A stretch of 64,000 nt of DNA, from positions 69,563 to 133,562 of the forward strand of contig RHPI01001442.1 in assembly GCA_009103225.1 (NCBI GenBank), written 5' to 3'. Source of the DNA: Chlorokybus atmophyticus. Its lineage: Eukaryota; Streptophyta; Chlorokybophyceae; Chlorokybales; Chlorokybaceae. Of this stretch, positions 50,449 through 63,557 are shown one piece after another. Within the stretch, counting starts at the first letter, position 1. Every line of letters begins with the position of its first letter. The translations under genes and the position numbers were made by a program. The notes beneath the pieces were generated by a model. The model did no database searches. It was not told where the DNA came from and saw only the letters and a program-made list of their open reading frames with translations.

Positions 50449-51780
50449 CTTGAACACGGAGTCGCACTCTCTCAACCCCAAGAGTCGCTATACACAGGAT
50501 TCAACACTCAACTCTGTGTACATTGCCGATATGCTGATCACCCACGCCGCCGCCGCCGCTGTACACGTGGCACTCCGCCCCTGCTTCAACCCTAAAAAAC
50601 TCAAAGCTAACTTCTGGGTCAGTTCTAACTCCACAGCTTACCGCGGCATCTAGTCAAATTGACTGAGTCATGAAGCCAGAAACCAAGAAAAGCCGCACAT
50701 TCACCAGCCGTTAACCGTGACCTGTCGCCATTCCTCAGTCATCTTCGCCGTCAGGCGTCATCACGTGAGGCAACTGCCCCCCATCATCATCTACCTTACG
50801 AACCGGTTCCACAACCACCGAACTCTTCCGGCTCTGTTGATTCGAGTCAGAGTCCGCTCTTCTCCCGCGGATTAAGCATATCACATCTGGCCCTGTCGCT
50901 GTGCATGTCGTTGAGGTTGAGGTTCAGCGCGTAGGCGGCGGCGGAGGAAGAGGAAGAGGAAGAGGAAGAGGAGGTGGAGGAGGAAGGTGTGCGGTAGTTA
51001 TGCAGACGGTGGCTTGTCAGGGGGGTGGGCTGGTTCCTAGTGGTGGCGGAGGAGGAGAGGTGGAAGAGGGCGTGAGGGGGAGCAAGCCAGCGGCTGCTGC
51101 TGGTGGGGGTGGGAGAAGGGTTAACAAGGTTCCCGTGAAGGTGTTTGCTGCAGGTGTGGTGATTTTGGTTGCTTATTTGCTGTAACTGATGGTTCCTATA
51201 CATATGAATCGTGTTCACACTTGCACACTGGTTCTGGTGATAGGAGACCTATTATTGCAGCAAGCTTGGTGTGACATTGATGAACTGTAGCCCTAGTTGT
51301 CACAGCCAAGCATTGGCGAATCACCTCTGTGATCTCACCCGGCAGCGAGACGCCGCCGGAGAATTTGTCTAACGCAAGAACTTGCACTGCAGCTCGCTGC
51401 TGCTCTGCCGGTCCCGCATACACAAACTCAATCTGTCTGCCTACACACACTCAGAGACACTTACAATTACGCATTTATCCTCACACTCGCACTCAATTAT
51501 ACACAATTGCACAAACGCACCCCCACACGCTGCCACGCATCCACACACACACACCCGTACCGCACTAACAACCACACACTCACACTCGCACTCGCATGCA
51601 ATTGTACACAAATTACGGACGCATGCAGCCCCACATGTGCCTCTGCACGCACGCACATCGTCCCCCTCCCACCTCTCCCTTCTCCCTGCAGGCGCTGCCT
51701 TTGGCTCTGCCGCCGTTTGCCTCAGCCCCCACTTCCTCCGCTCCCTCCCCCTCCCCCTCTCCTCCTCCTCCCACCCTCCT
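50449..51780. other. upstream of channel gene; no gene resolved
   Basis: Two minus-strand stretches look coding but were not placed. 50855-50733 reads as SDSNQQSRKSSVVVEPVRKV and ends in TGA. 51432 to about 51340 reads as EFVYAGPAEQQRAAVQVLAL then DKFSGGVSLPG, between an AG acceptor and a GTGAGA donor. 50935-50990 is a GGA/TCC repeat. Either could be extra 5' exons of the channel or a separate small gene. Confidence 0.3.
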
Positions 51781-51788
51781 CCCCCCCC

Positions 51789-52277
<489 letters not shown>

Positions 52278-53620
52278 TGATGGGGCAGATCGGGATGTGC
52301 AGCACGCCGGCGCCGCTGATGGTGAGTGGGGGTGGGGGTGGGGGTGGGGGCATGCAAGCGTGAGCATGTTGTGGTAAAACGCGTGCGCCCGCGCGAGCGC
52401 GAGGGAGCGCACATTGGTGTACTCACTTGCAGGCATGTGCGTTTCGCTGGTACATGTCTGTGTATACTTGTCAACGTCATGTATGCGGCACGCGCACACG
52501 CATGCACTATCAACATAAGTGGTATGTATCCATGCGTGTGCGCACGCATGTTTGTCTGATGCTGTTGAGAGACGCCATCTCTTGTTCCAGGCCGGTGCGC
52601 TAATGCTTGGCGGCGCGTTCGGTCGCAAGGTGGGTCCCGTCGCCCTCCAGCTCGGCATGCGCTCAGGCTCCCTCGCCACAACCGTCCCCGCAGCCCTACT
52701 CAAAGTGTGTCTCGTCACCAGTCACTCAACCAGTAACACAACTACCTACCTCCCTTGTGTGACAACATTTGCATCGCACAGGACCTGGCTGACGGTGCGG
52801 CCGCAGTGTCCACCATGATGGCGCATCCTGAGGAGGGAGGAGGACACGTGTTGGATGTGTTGCACGGGTTGGGTGGAGGCGGGAAGAGGGCGGGGGCGAG
52901 GGCGGTGGTGGAGAAGGTGGAGGCGGAGGCCATGGCACGAGCGGGCACCGGGAAGGTTGGTGTGGCTGTTGTTGTTGTTGCTGGTGTTTTGGTTTATCGT
53001 TGTTGTTCGCTCTGTTTGTGACATTCGTCTTATTGTATTCCCTCTGCAGATATACAGGGATGAAGCTGTGGGTATGGACTACATCTGTCCGTTGCCACCG
53101 AGACAGGTGTGCAAGCACGACGAAGCAACACTTGATCCATACTACTAGACGGCCTGGTACTTAATCAATGTGGTCACAATGCAGACGGCAGCAGGACACC
53201 TGTTCGCCAGTGTGTTTGCGAGCATGAGGATGCGTGACAACATCGCGAGGGACGAGAGTCAAAGTCATTGCGCAGATGGTGATGCATGCCGGTGGCTAAC
53301 GCAGCAATCTGGCATGCTACCTGCTGCAGGTTAGGGAGAGAAGTGTTGGTAGGGTGCGTGCTTGTGTGTGTGCGAGCGTGTCTGTGTACTTATTGTGTCT
53401 GGTGTGCGACAGAGCCTTTGTGGATGTGGCAAAAGTGGTATAGTGCAAGCGCAGGCCGGCACTATGCATGCCATCGCACCACGGGGGAGTGCAGGTAAAG
53501 GCAACATATATCGGTGTGCGTGTCAAAGATGTATGTGTGCGCGTGCACGTGCATGTGCGCGTGTGTGTACGCTTGCCATATGGTTGTTTCTGGGGGTGTC
53601 GCAGGTGGGTTCCGTCATGA
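52278..53620 (+). CDS. WW-domain protein, 5' part lost in the poly-C artefact
   Basis: Exons: (gap)-52321, 52591-52704, 52782-52955, 53050-53106, 53185-53278, 53413-53494 and 53605-53620 (TGA). The phases agree throughout. The C-terminus reads PLWMWQKWYSASAGRHYACH then RTTGECRWVPS: two Trp spaced about 22 apart, GRxYxxxxTxE and a late Pro, a WW domain that would bind proline-rich peptides. The preceding part (AGALMLGGAFGRKVGPVALQ, GGGHVLDVLHGLGGGGKRAG) is Gly/Ala-rich and unrecognised. A proline-rich stretch before the artefact (51711-51785, after a good acceptor) may be an upstream exon of the same gene. True start unknown. Confidence 0.65.
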
Positions 53621-56600
53621 TGGCGGCAGCATGTAGGGTATGTACAGAAGCAGTGCTTTACAAGCACGTGCGCGGCTGAAGTGAACTGTATATAAAATGT
53701 ACCATAGATGGTACCAGGGTACTGCGCTTGCGGAGTGTTTGGGTTATTGGGCTGAAGTACAGGTGTACTAGGGGGAGTAGTGCAGATCTTTGGGTTGTGA
53801 AGTAACGCGCGCTCATCCGCTCTTTACACCTTGTGGTGTCACAAGCAACTTAACATAACACGCAGGTTCATGTTTGGCAGCATTCTGTGGAGGTTTGTTA
53901 TGAGATTCGTGTTGAAACCAAGCACGTTGCAATACAATTTTCGTGCAATGTCGTCTACATCGTCGAACATCATGCATTATTATCACTATGAGGTAAGGGC
54001 CTTTACCACTTACATCATGACTTGAACTTGTGATGTAACGCGTATTAATATTTGTTTGCACTGGGAGGAGAGAAAACGTGTTCCGTAAAATATGTTGTGC
54101 ATTACTTAAGTTGCAACTTGTGTAGTCATGGGCATGTGTGCATCTCAGTCATGAACTATATACATATATAATACATATGGTGAATTAATCATATAATTAT
54201 ATGTTGTTGTGCGACAAAGGCAAAACATTATTACAAAGGCGTTGACTCATTATAGGAATAATGTTATAGTGAATCTAGCTGCGGTATCAAATCTAAGAGC
54301 CATGTTAACAAAAATCTTCGCCACAACATTATGTCGCTTTGAAATCAAATCGATAGTATATGGTTAGCTTGCATATGGTGATATATAAACTTGCAAAGTT
54401 ATGTATCAGCATATGCATATGCTGATACATAAGTTTGCAAGCTTATCAATCAGTATATGCATATTACACAATTGTGTATATACATTGTGCGTTGGCAACC
54501 ATTTTGTCTTAAACAAACATTTTCTTAATTGTAGGGGACACAATAATCACAAGCATGGTGTAATGCATCAATGTCAACCATATATGATAGACCTTTCGTG
54601 TGACAATCGTATTGCGTGTCATATGGCATGCATTACTTTAGTTTTCACATCTTGAGTGTTGGTTTGCAATAGCTGCAACATTGCAATCCTTGGGTTTCAG
54701 CGACTTGAGTGTTACGTTACAACATTTGCAATAATTCATGGTCTAGAGCACGTGTGAATTTTTATATTACTCATGTATAATATCATACATTCTTGCAACA
54801 ATTGTTGTAGAATAATACTGACAATTGTTGTAATATCTGTAATTAATAATCAATGATCAATTTAAATAGGCAATTTATAATCCGTCTCTACACAATCAAT
54901 TAAGACTTCACATCATCACAAAAATAAAATGAGATTTGATTGCATATATGTCATTTTATATGCTTAAAGTTTGACACAATACATGTTTGCATCCGCAACC
55001 ATGCCATACATGTAATTAAGATCATTTTACGTAATTAAAAATTGCATATTATAAACGTATGATATCTTATAAATTTCATGACATGCAAAACACATAACTC
55101 ATGAGTCTTTACTATACACAGTGGTAGTTAGGCTCGATAATTTGCAATACTATTGCGTAGTCGAGGTGTTATAGTGATTATGAACTTTAACCATATGTGG
55201 TTATATTGTTATTGAATGTGGTCATAAGATTACTCATATGAGTAGGATTAACAATCAACTTTACATAAGACCTAACATATTACACACCGAAGCATTCTTG
55301 CCTGCATGACAAGCTAGTACAAACATGCTAGTGAAAAACCTCTGCAAAGAAGGGTCACCATTAACAAAAGTGCAAACACAAGTAGAAACCTTCCCAAGTA
55401 CGCCGCAATCATATGACACTTTTAACGCACGCGTACGGACAACCTCATGTTCTCCACACTGTACATGCCACATGCCAGTAGTTAGTCATTGCAGTGAACA
55501 GACCGTTAACCAAGCCAAGATCAACAGCCGAGATTTATAAGTGAGAAAGTAGCAAAATGTCATTATCTGGTCATTATCGGGTCCAACACAATAATGGATC
55601 GCGCCAGCGTGGCGCTATGTGGAGTTTTTGTGTTCATTTTTCACTTAATTATGAAAAGTAAGAATCATCCATTTTCGCAAAGTCAGTATCCGCATTTTTT
55701 ATCTGTCGCGCCACATGCATGTAGTGGACGGTCTTGTGGAAAGGCCTAATCAATGCTAACTTAACTTGTACAACTGCAGCAAAATTAACTCCTATAATGG
55801 TCGCAATTATTGCGCGATAAAATTTGGTCACATAAGTGTATCAGCCGAGCACACCAATAATGCTGTATTATACAATGCGCAAGGGCTAGGCGATCATGTT
55901 GTTATGTCAAAGAATTGATAAGAGTAAAGTCATTTTGTAGGGCCATCCAATGCAAAAACGTCAAGCACAAAGGCTCAAGTCGGCATGAATTGAACGAAAG
56001 CATGCAGTGATCAAAGGAGAAACGTGACATTTCTTTGAATTTTATCGCATAACTTGTGGGTCACATGATGATAAGTAATATAAACAATGTGTGCATCTTG
56101 CTTGCCAGTTTTTGCAAAACGCCTCTATGGGGCTATCTGCAGACAGATCAACACACACTTAAACAATGCGGCTACTACAGAAGCTATAGCTACCGCCACA
56201 GCCGCTAATATCGGTAGCTACATCAATAACAACAAGCTATTGCATGCTATTAGCGGTAAACTGATTCTATTTTTGTCACCCTATTTCTTGCGCCTTGTAA
56301 TGAAATATATGACGAAACGGCTGCGGTCATGCTCGGGAAACAAAGACGCTAATAAACCTATTGCGCTAAAGGATTCTCAAAAACATATCTCCACCATTTC
56401 ATTGCATAGACAATGACATCATATAAAGTGGTGTAGGCAAATACAGCGATTTTAGAAAAGATGACCCACCGGAAAAGCATATCGTTCTCGCATGTAACTC
56501 TTTGCAAGCTATGTGCTAGTAAGCGGGGAAAAACGTGATGATGATATCGACGGGTATCACGGGTGTGACGAGTAGGGCATGATGGGCGGTGACGGCGTGA

Positions 56601-57453
56601 TGGATGTAGCGTGATGGCCAGTGCGTGATGGGTAGTGAAATCCGCGTAACTTGCATACTACGCGGTCTGATGCTCTTAACGATCAAACGCAGATGATGCA
56701 GTTGGCTACACAATATGCTCTTAGCAAGGGTACTCTGTGCTTTGCGCACTGCCTGTGCCCAAGCCTCGCACAAGTTGTGCGGCACAACCCTGTCTGACAA
56801 ATGGTGGCAGTGGCGTCACGTGCGACGTGTCACGTGACACAGAACCCGCCAAAGTTGGCGACGACGACGACGACGTCGCCGCCGCCCGCTGACCAACACG
56901 CTGCAGGAGGAGGAGGGGGAGAAGGAGGGAAAGGAAGGGGAGGGGAACTTCTGGAGTGGCCGCAGCAGCAACGCTGCTGGTTCAAAGGCATCGCGGAGCA
57001 TTCTGAGTGGGCTTGAGCTTCTAAAGCCGACCTGGTCTTCGACGGCAAAGGTGCTGACAATAGCAGCAAAAACGCATTGACTGCCAGACTTGACATCTTC
57101 TTCAGTCACATTCAACATTTATCTAAGCCAGTTCACACACGGGTTTACTCCGCCTAGCACGCCACTTGAGGTATGCGGGCTGTTCGTCATGCCACACGCA
57201 GTGGTTTTCATATCGTGTCACTTATGCTATACTAGCACGAATCGCTCATTTGCTTAACGAATAAATTCTTGACTTATCTCCTCACATACTCTCACGTATA
57301 TCAGACGCTCGTGGCAGAAAAGACGCACAGCCTTCAAAGCAAGCAAGACAGAAAGGAGAGCGCACAGCACAACACTGGGTCGCAAAAGGGACAAGGAGCA
57401 CACACTATACCCTGCGAGCACAACTACCAAACTCACACATAGACACACACAAC
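53621..57453. other. intergenic; AT-rich island 3 (about 53700-56500)
   Basis: Strongly AT-rich with no recognisable gene, and it carries the 52-base palindrome at 54390-54441. 56816-57118 on the minus strand has an ORF starting MLNVTEEDVKSGSQCVFAAI that could be a small gene divergent from the 57454 gene, but its end is low-complexity proline/arginine. I do not call it. Confidence 0.5.
54390..54441. repeat. 52-base palindrome without loop, one mismatch
   Basis: Symmetric around 54415/54416 (CATATG/CATATG). Twenty-five of 26 pairs are Watson-Crick; only 54398/54433 (G/G) fails. The core arm is ATGTATCAGCATATG. Strong cruciform potential. Confidence 0.9.
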
Positions 57454-58542
57454 ATGAGGAGCGTACGTCCTACCCCGCTGCAAGTCCCTTACACCTCCAA
57501 CGGCTCCGTCATCCCCTCCTGGCACTCAGCCGCCACAACAGCCACAACAGACACAAACACAACAAACCAAACACCCTCCCAGTCCGTCTTCACCAAAGTG
57601 TCGGAGGATGAGGAGGACCGCCTACGCCTAGCGACGATGGCACGATACGCCGCGCGCGTGGCACGAGCAGAACGCGCAAGGTAAGACCGCATCACCCACA
57701 CCCACACCTACACACCTACACTCGGATACGGATGGTGTGTATGTGGGTGTATGTGTAGTACTCACCCACCCCATCGCAGGTCTCCCATGCGTCGCGCCGA
57801 GGTCTCCCACTCCCGCGCTCATTCCGTCTGCGGCAGCGGCGTCTCCCCCCGCAAGTCCCTCGGCTCCTCCCGTCTCGACGCGATCGCGGCGCTGGCTGCC
57901 TCGGGAGTGCCGACGAGCCCCGGGCCGACGGCGACAGTCGCGACGACGAGGGGGGGGAAGGGGGGGAAGGAAGGGTGGACGCAGGCGAGCGTGAGGGCGC
58001 CGGAGTCGCCGGGGAGTCCGCTCAGGAAGAGGTGGGTGGGTGGCACAGTGCATGTCACGGTGTTGCATACAAGCAGCGTTGCATGCACAGCAGCGATGCC
58101 AGCAGTGGCTAAAACATTAGTGATGTACACTCATTGATGGTGCGTCCGCTGCACAGCACGTGCAACAACTGGGTACCTTCACACGCTGTGCTGTTAGATG
58201 CACAAAGTGACGAGACTCGCACTATCCTCCACACTGCGCAAAAGCACAACCACGCACACGCAACATTGGTTCATCACACTCTCGTGTTGCTTGCCAGTGT
58301 GTTTGCGCTCGCGGGCGGTATCAGCATCGACGGCGGCGTCATCGACTCCACGCCGCGCAGCCTCAGTCTCCCTCAACCCCCGGCGTCGGCCTCGACCACC
58401 AACCACAGCAGCTGGACGGTGTGCTCGTCGTACACCGGCGCGCCGACGACGATAGCGATGGAACCGGTGCGGGCGGCACCACCCGACAAAGTGAGGAGAG
58501 GAGGAGAAGTGGAGTTGTGTATGAGTGTTCCATGCACAGGCG

Positions 58543-58592
<50 letters not shown>

Positions 58593-59988
58593 TCTTGTGC
58601 AGGGTTGGAGTTTGAACGGCAAGTCTTACGTCCACAGCCATCCCGCGAGCAAGCTGATGGAGGCGACGGGNTCCACAGCCATCCCGCGAGCAAGCTGATG
58701 GAGGCGACGGGTGCCGTTCGCGGGTGGGGATCGGGCTCGGATTACCATGACCTTAGCAGTAACGGTGCCGGTGTGGAACATCATCAGCACCGCGTTGGCG
58801 TGACGAGCGCGTCGAGCGCGGCAAGCACAAGCATGGGGAATGTGTCCGCGTGGCTCACAGGTGGGCGTATGCATATGTGAGTGCGTGTGCGTGTGCGTGT
58901 GCGTGTGCGTGTGCGTGTGCGTGTGCGTGTGCGTGTGCGTGTGCGTGTGCGTGCGTGCATGCGTGCGTGCGTGTGGCTGTGCGCGCGCGCGCATCTGTCT
59001 CATGCATGTGTGCTTGTACGTGTGCGCGCATGCGCGTGTACGTGTGCATGCGTGCGTTGGGTATTGTTACCACCTTAGTATGTTTGGGTGCTTACTGTAA
59101 CATGAGATGCGCTAACATGCGTTGCTGTGTTGTGTTTGCAGGTGAAAGCGACGGCGTGGACAGGTCCACCGCAGGCTCCGAGCACAACTTCGTGGTTCAC
59201 ACTGGCTCTGATGAGAAGGGCAAGGACAGAGTGCCAACAGCATCACACCAGGAGCATGATCAGAGTATTGTTGACTCTGATGACGATGAGGGTGAGCACG
59301 CACAAGAACAAGAAGAAGGCGATGAGTCTGTGGAAGAGGTGGGTGAGCGCATAGGAGCAGGAGGAGATGAAGACTGGCAGGCTGCCGTCGCGGCCGTGGC
59401 GGAGCAGCAGCGACGTATCGTGATGGCGGTGTTGGGGTCAGAGAGCGTGATGGACGCATTGACGCCACCGGAGGGTGAGAGATATAGTGTGCATGTGTGC
59501 GTGCATGTATCCGTGTTCACCTTCTTGTGCGCTAGTTTGGAGCCGCGTGCGTGCGTGTGTATGTGCGCGTGTGTGCACACTCTTGCGTATGCGAGCATGC
59601 GTGTGTGTGGGTGTGGGTGGGTGTGTGGGGAGGGGGAGGGGGAGGGGACGTGCGTGCGTGTGCCTGTATGTGCGCATGCAAACATGCGTTTGTGTGGCTT
59701 CATTGTTATGGTTATTGATTCACGTGATGTTTTACCCTATGCAGACTCTTTGCTTGATGGACTGCACGAGAGAGACGACGCCCTTGAGCGGAAGAAAAAG
59801 TTCTTCGCTCATCAGGTTTGGACCCTCGTGACCGAGTGCTGCCATCCGTCATCAGGTCACATCTGTTGATTGACTGACAAATGTCCGTTGTGACACAGAT
59901 GCAAGTGCATGCCGAGTGGCTGTCCAATGTGCTGTTCACAAAGGAAGACAAGCGCAGAGTTGGCTCCGTGGATGTCAGATTGACATAG
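57454..59988 (+). CDS. unknown acidic, serine/alanine-rich protein, 7 exons, broken by an assembly duplication
   Basis: Exons: 57454-57680, 57780-58031, 58298-58490, 58603-58860, 59142-59474, 59745-59815 and 59899-59988 (TAG). Phases agree only if 41 bases at 58631-58671 are removed from exon 4; the protein is then 460 residues. The N-terminal third is basic and Ser-rich (RSPMRRAEVSHSRAHS; SPRKSLGSSRLDAIAAL). The middle is acidic (DQSIVDSDDDEGEHAQEQEE). The C-terminus is helical and possibly coiled coil (DDALERKKKFFAHQMQVHAE then WLSNVLFTKEDKRRV). No known domain was recognised. SP sites suggest phosphorylation, but that is inference. Confidence 0.75.
58545..58587. repeat. (AC)n microsatellite
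   Basis: About 21 AC units ending 15 bases before the acceptor of exon 58603-58860. Confidence 0.95.
58631..58711. repeat. 40-base exact duplication around an N (unmerged contig overlap)
   Basis: 58631-58670 and 58672-58711 are identical and separated by a single N at 58671. As written, the exon hits a stop in the second copy; with one copy and the N removed the frame is open and both splice phases fit. This is an assembly join, not a biological repeat. Confidence 0.93.
58878..58955. repeat. (GTGCGT)n hexanucleotide repeat
   Basis: About 12 tandem GTGCGT units followed by GTGC units in the intron after exon 58603-58860. Alternating purine-pyrimidine sequence. Confidence 0.9.
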
Positions 59989-61357
59989 TGGGCAATCATT
60001 GCTGTGATTGACGTAGTTAGCGCTCGCATGATTCAGTTGGGATAGCTCATTGCTGATTACCGATCATTATTGTATCTAGAATATGTTGTCAACTTTATTG
60101 ACAGCTGTTTACGTCTGATACCAATGCAGAAAGCCACTTGACTTGAGTGTCCAACAAACTCACAATCAATCCTTGTAGGATGGTATGGCGAAGGCTTTGA
60201 CATCCAGGTTGTTGCGCGCTAGTTGACTACAACGTGCATTGCATAAGCAAGAAAAGTCATGGCACAATGTGTCCCATCATGTCTTTGGTAAGGCATATGT
60301 ACAAGGTTGGCTATGAGATGTGTCACCAAACCTAGCACAACACCCACAATCCCATACCACATGCGTCATCATAAACAACATATCACCTTAACTGTCAGTG
60401 TGCGCCATTGCGTCTGTGGCAGCCGTGCCGGGCTGGGCGCTGGCGATGGTGGGTGTGGACGTGGCTGCGTGGTGGTGTGGATGTGTGGGTATGTGAGTGC
60501 AGGGATGCTGGGACGACTGTTGGTAGCGGCGTGTGTGTGTGTGGATAGGCTTTCCGAGTAGTATCAACGCATCATGCCCGTGAACATGCACACAGCACAT
60601 GCAAGCACTCCCAAGCAACAGTAGGCAGGTAGGACCTCAAACGGTTACAACGGGGCAATGGTGCTAACTATGTGCAATAGCTAAGTGCCAATGCAACGGG
60701 GGCGGTAGAGCAGCAAGCAGGCACGCAGGCAAGAGAAGGCAAGGACCTGTGTGCAAAAGGCGGTAGTGGTAAGGTCGCAGGCTTGACGTGTAGGGCCAGG
60801 CAGGACAAGAGTGTATGTGAGAGCATCTGCGCATGGGGTGCATGTGCTGCGATTCCATACTGTCACGCTAGTCCGCACACTAACACCAACGCCACCAACA
60901 TAACGTCGTAAACGCACATACCATGTACGTGTACATGTGCACATACCGTAGGAGTTGTGCATGCACTACATCAATAAGGCAGGGGCGTTTCGCAAGATGT
61001 AACATACAAACAATGCAGCGTCCTTCATCTAAATCGGTGCGGTGCTGAAAGGTGGCATTTGTTGACTACCATGCCACCGCGGGTGTTGTCACTGTTGTGG
61101 CATGCGCTTGTCGCAAAGCCACTTTCAAAGCATACCAAGGTGAGCCAAATTTGCATGGCACAGAAACTCCTAACAATGTGCACGGTTCCGTGCGTCTAGC
61201 ATCGATACTATGTAGCAGTTTCAGCAAACACCTGTTTCTCAACACTAGCACGCGGGAGTACATCAACTTGCGTTGATGCACACTCTCTTCAACACATGGA
61301 GCTGAGCCGTATGATACACAACAACCTGGTCAAACAATCTAGACTTTTTCCGAACCG
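59989..61357. other. intergenic between convergent genes
   Basis: No coding signal recognised. Contains the 3' flanks of the 57454 gene and the glycosyltransferase gene. Some TG-rich low complexity at 60470-60545. Confidence 0.45.
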
Positions 61358-63488
61358 TCAAGAGGTAACCTGGGCCAGCACCGCTGCGACGGGAGTGGGC
61401 AGTCCAACGCCTCGCTGCAAGTCGGCGGTGATAGCCGCAAGCCACACGTAGTGTGCGGTAATGTTGTTGCATGCACGGGGCGGCAGCAGCGGGAGGCCGT
61501 CGGCGTCTTCCAAAAACCAGGCCTGGTTCTGGGCCAGGCAGTTGATTTTCTGCATGGGAGTCCCGAAGCAGTGCACGACGGCCGCCAGGCTGCACGGCTT
61601 CAGCTCGCCAAGGTAGCGGTCCCCCGGGTGCGTGTCCACAAGACAGCTGAAGAGCTCGTCCAAGAAGGTGGCTGATCGCGTGCAGTTTGTCACTAGGTTC
61701 AATCTCAACAGCTCGTCCTGAGCAGCTTTCAGCGGGACCTATCACAAATGTCACATGTTAGTAAACTACTCTGATATGGTACTCGTGTGATCAATCATCA
61801 GTGCCTGATGTAGCGCTCATATGATGCTGTGGGACATATTGGCTTGCTTGTTTAGAGCTATAGAGCTGCTGCATGTGTGCTACGCACGCTTTGACAGTGC
61901 ACAATGTGTACACGACCTTACCTGGGTTGCATCTCGAATAAGCATGTTGGGCAGCAATGCAAGCTGAGCTGTTAACGTCTGCTTTAGGACAAACTGCGCA
62001 TCCAGCACTTGTACAGTTGAGCGCCCATACAACGGCTCCGTGCTGCACATCTTGCGCTGTTGGCCAGGTGGCACATCCCACTGTATCTGCGACAGGGCAG
62101 AAGCCAGCCCGTACTACGCACAAAGTTGTGGTTGGCAATTGCAGCGCGAAGGGACCAATGGCAAAGGTATCAACCAAGCCTGAACCTGCCTCCTAACCTG
62201 CGTGATAGATCGCAAGGTGCTGTGCATTTGGCGCTCCATGTTTACTAGCATCTTGCCAAGTATGGCAGCGGTTGTGGGCGTGCTGTTGAAGAAGGTGAAG
62301 CCGCCACCAAGCCCAGGGTTGAATGTAGGTGACACGCCTGGGAAAATCCTCTGACAAGCAATCAGAGTCCATTAGTTCATTGCATGCGATGAATGTTTAG
62401 TTAGCGTTGACGAGCATGCAACTACCTGTGCGCTCATGTCAATGTTGCGAACGTCTTGCGTGACGATGTCAATGACCGCGGGGTGTCTCCATACAGCATC
62501 CACATCAGTGAGCAAGGCGCTCACTCCAGCAAGGACGCAGCGTTGAAGAAGCACAACCCGCATGAACATCTTGTGCTTGAAGTCTCGCAGCAGAGGATTC
62601 ATGGTTTCGTTGCTGGAGTTGCCGGCTTGCATGTAACCATCAGAAGGAACGAGCCCGCTGATATCAGCACTGACTATGCCTTGCGCAGCAAATGCCCTGC
62701 AAGCATGCTGTACATCATCTTTGCAGGCGCGTGCGCGGATAAGCGTGCATGCGCGTGTGCAATCGTGTATGAATGAAAGTATCGCACAAGCATGCTTGGG
62801 CCAAGTTACCTGTGAGCTGCGGAGTCAAAAGTGAACAAGGCCCAGTTGTCGATGCCGATGGTTTTCATTGCTTCAACCCAGTTCAGCGTGGTGAGGTAGT
62901 ACTTTGCGCCAGCGTCCGCGAACGCAATGACAATCAGGCCATTGCTTGCCCTCTCTTTAATCAACTGATCAGCAGATGCCCACACGCCCGGATCGACATA
63001 AGCACAAGCTGTAACCAGTGCAACCAACTGTCAACGACATAAACCCCACCCAAATTGCCACTAGTTCGTGCTTGCTGTTCACTGCAACTGTTCAACACAT
63101 CGTAATGTCTTGTGTCTTGTGTTTTTATACTAGCTTGCTCAGACGGACAGTCCACATATTCTATGCCACAGTGCCATATGCCTGGACAGCCAGTCATGCA
63201 CTGGAATGCATGGCACAACAACGTGTGTGCTCTTACAACTGCACTGGTATCCCATGCAGCATGCATGGAGCGTGCATGCTGTAGAATGTTCACTTCTTTA
63301 CATCTTTGAGCACAGAGAGCCTAGGGCATGCAACTCCGCCGTCACACGTTGGTGTCGCCGCCACCGGTTCCGCCTACTGAAGTCGATAGCAGCAATCTAC
63401 TCTTCCCACCACCATGCTTACCGGTTGGACGCAAGCATGCTGCCGTCACCAACAGCGCGATAGCGACATGCGCCGCCGCCAGCCTCAT
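61358..63488 (-). CDS. type II membrane glycosyltransferase with DxD motif (nucleotide-diphospho-sugar transferase, GT77-like)
   Basis: Six exons (minus): 63488-63422, 63008-62810, 62696-62426, 62350-62198, 62080-61922 and 61738-61358 (TGA); phases agree, 409 residues. It begins with a hydrophobic signal-anchor (MRLAAAHVAIALLVTAACLR). The catalytic domain shows LIVIAFADAGAKYYLTTLNW, then SALLTDVDAVWRHP with the DxD metal/nucleotide-sugar motif, and FNPGLGGGFTFFNSTPTT. This order (conserved Asn/aromatic region, DxD, GGF) fits the plant nucleotide-diphospho-sugar transferase family that includes extensin arabinosyltransferases. It likely acts in the Golgi on cell-wall or secreted glycoproteins. 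The C-terminal half has several Cys and an Asn-linked site (CNNIT). An alternative in-frame start is at 63557. The acceptor at 62350 was chosen by phase. Confidence 0.85.
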
Positions 63489-63557
63489 CCACTGCAGCCG
63501 AACACCATGCAGACATGCTGAGCATGCTGGCAGCAGCAGCATTGCTTGGTCCACCAA

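Noticed and set aside
56816-57118. Minus-strand ORF with signal-like or basic proline-rich readings in two frames
   Set aside because: Both frames are open because of GGA/TCC repeats; start plausible but no recognisable domain and no clear exon end, so not called as a gene.
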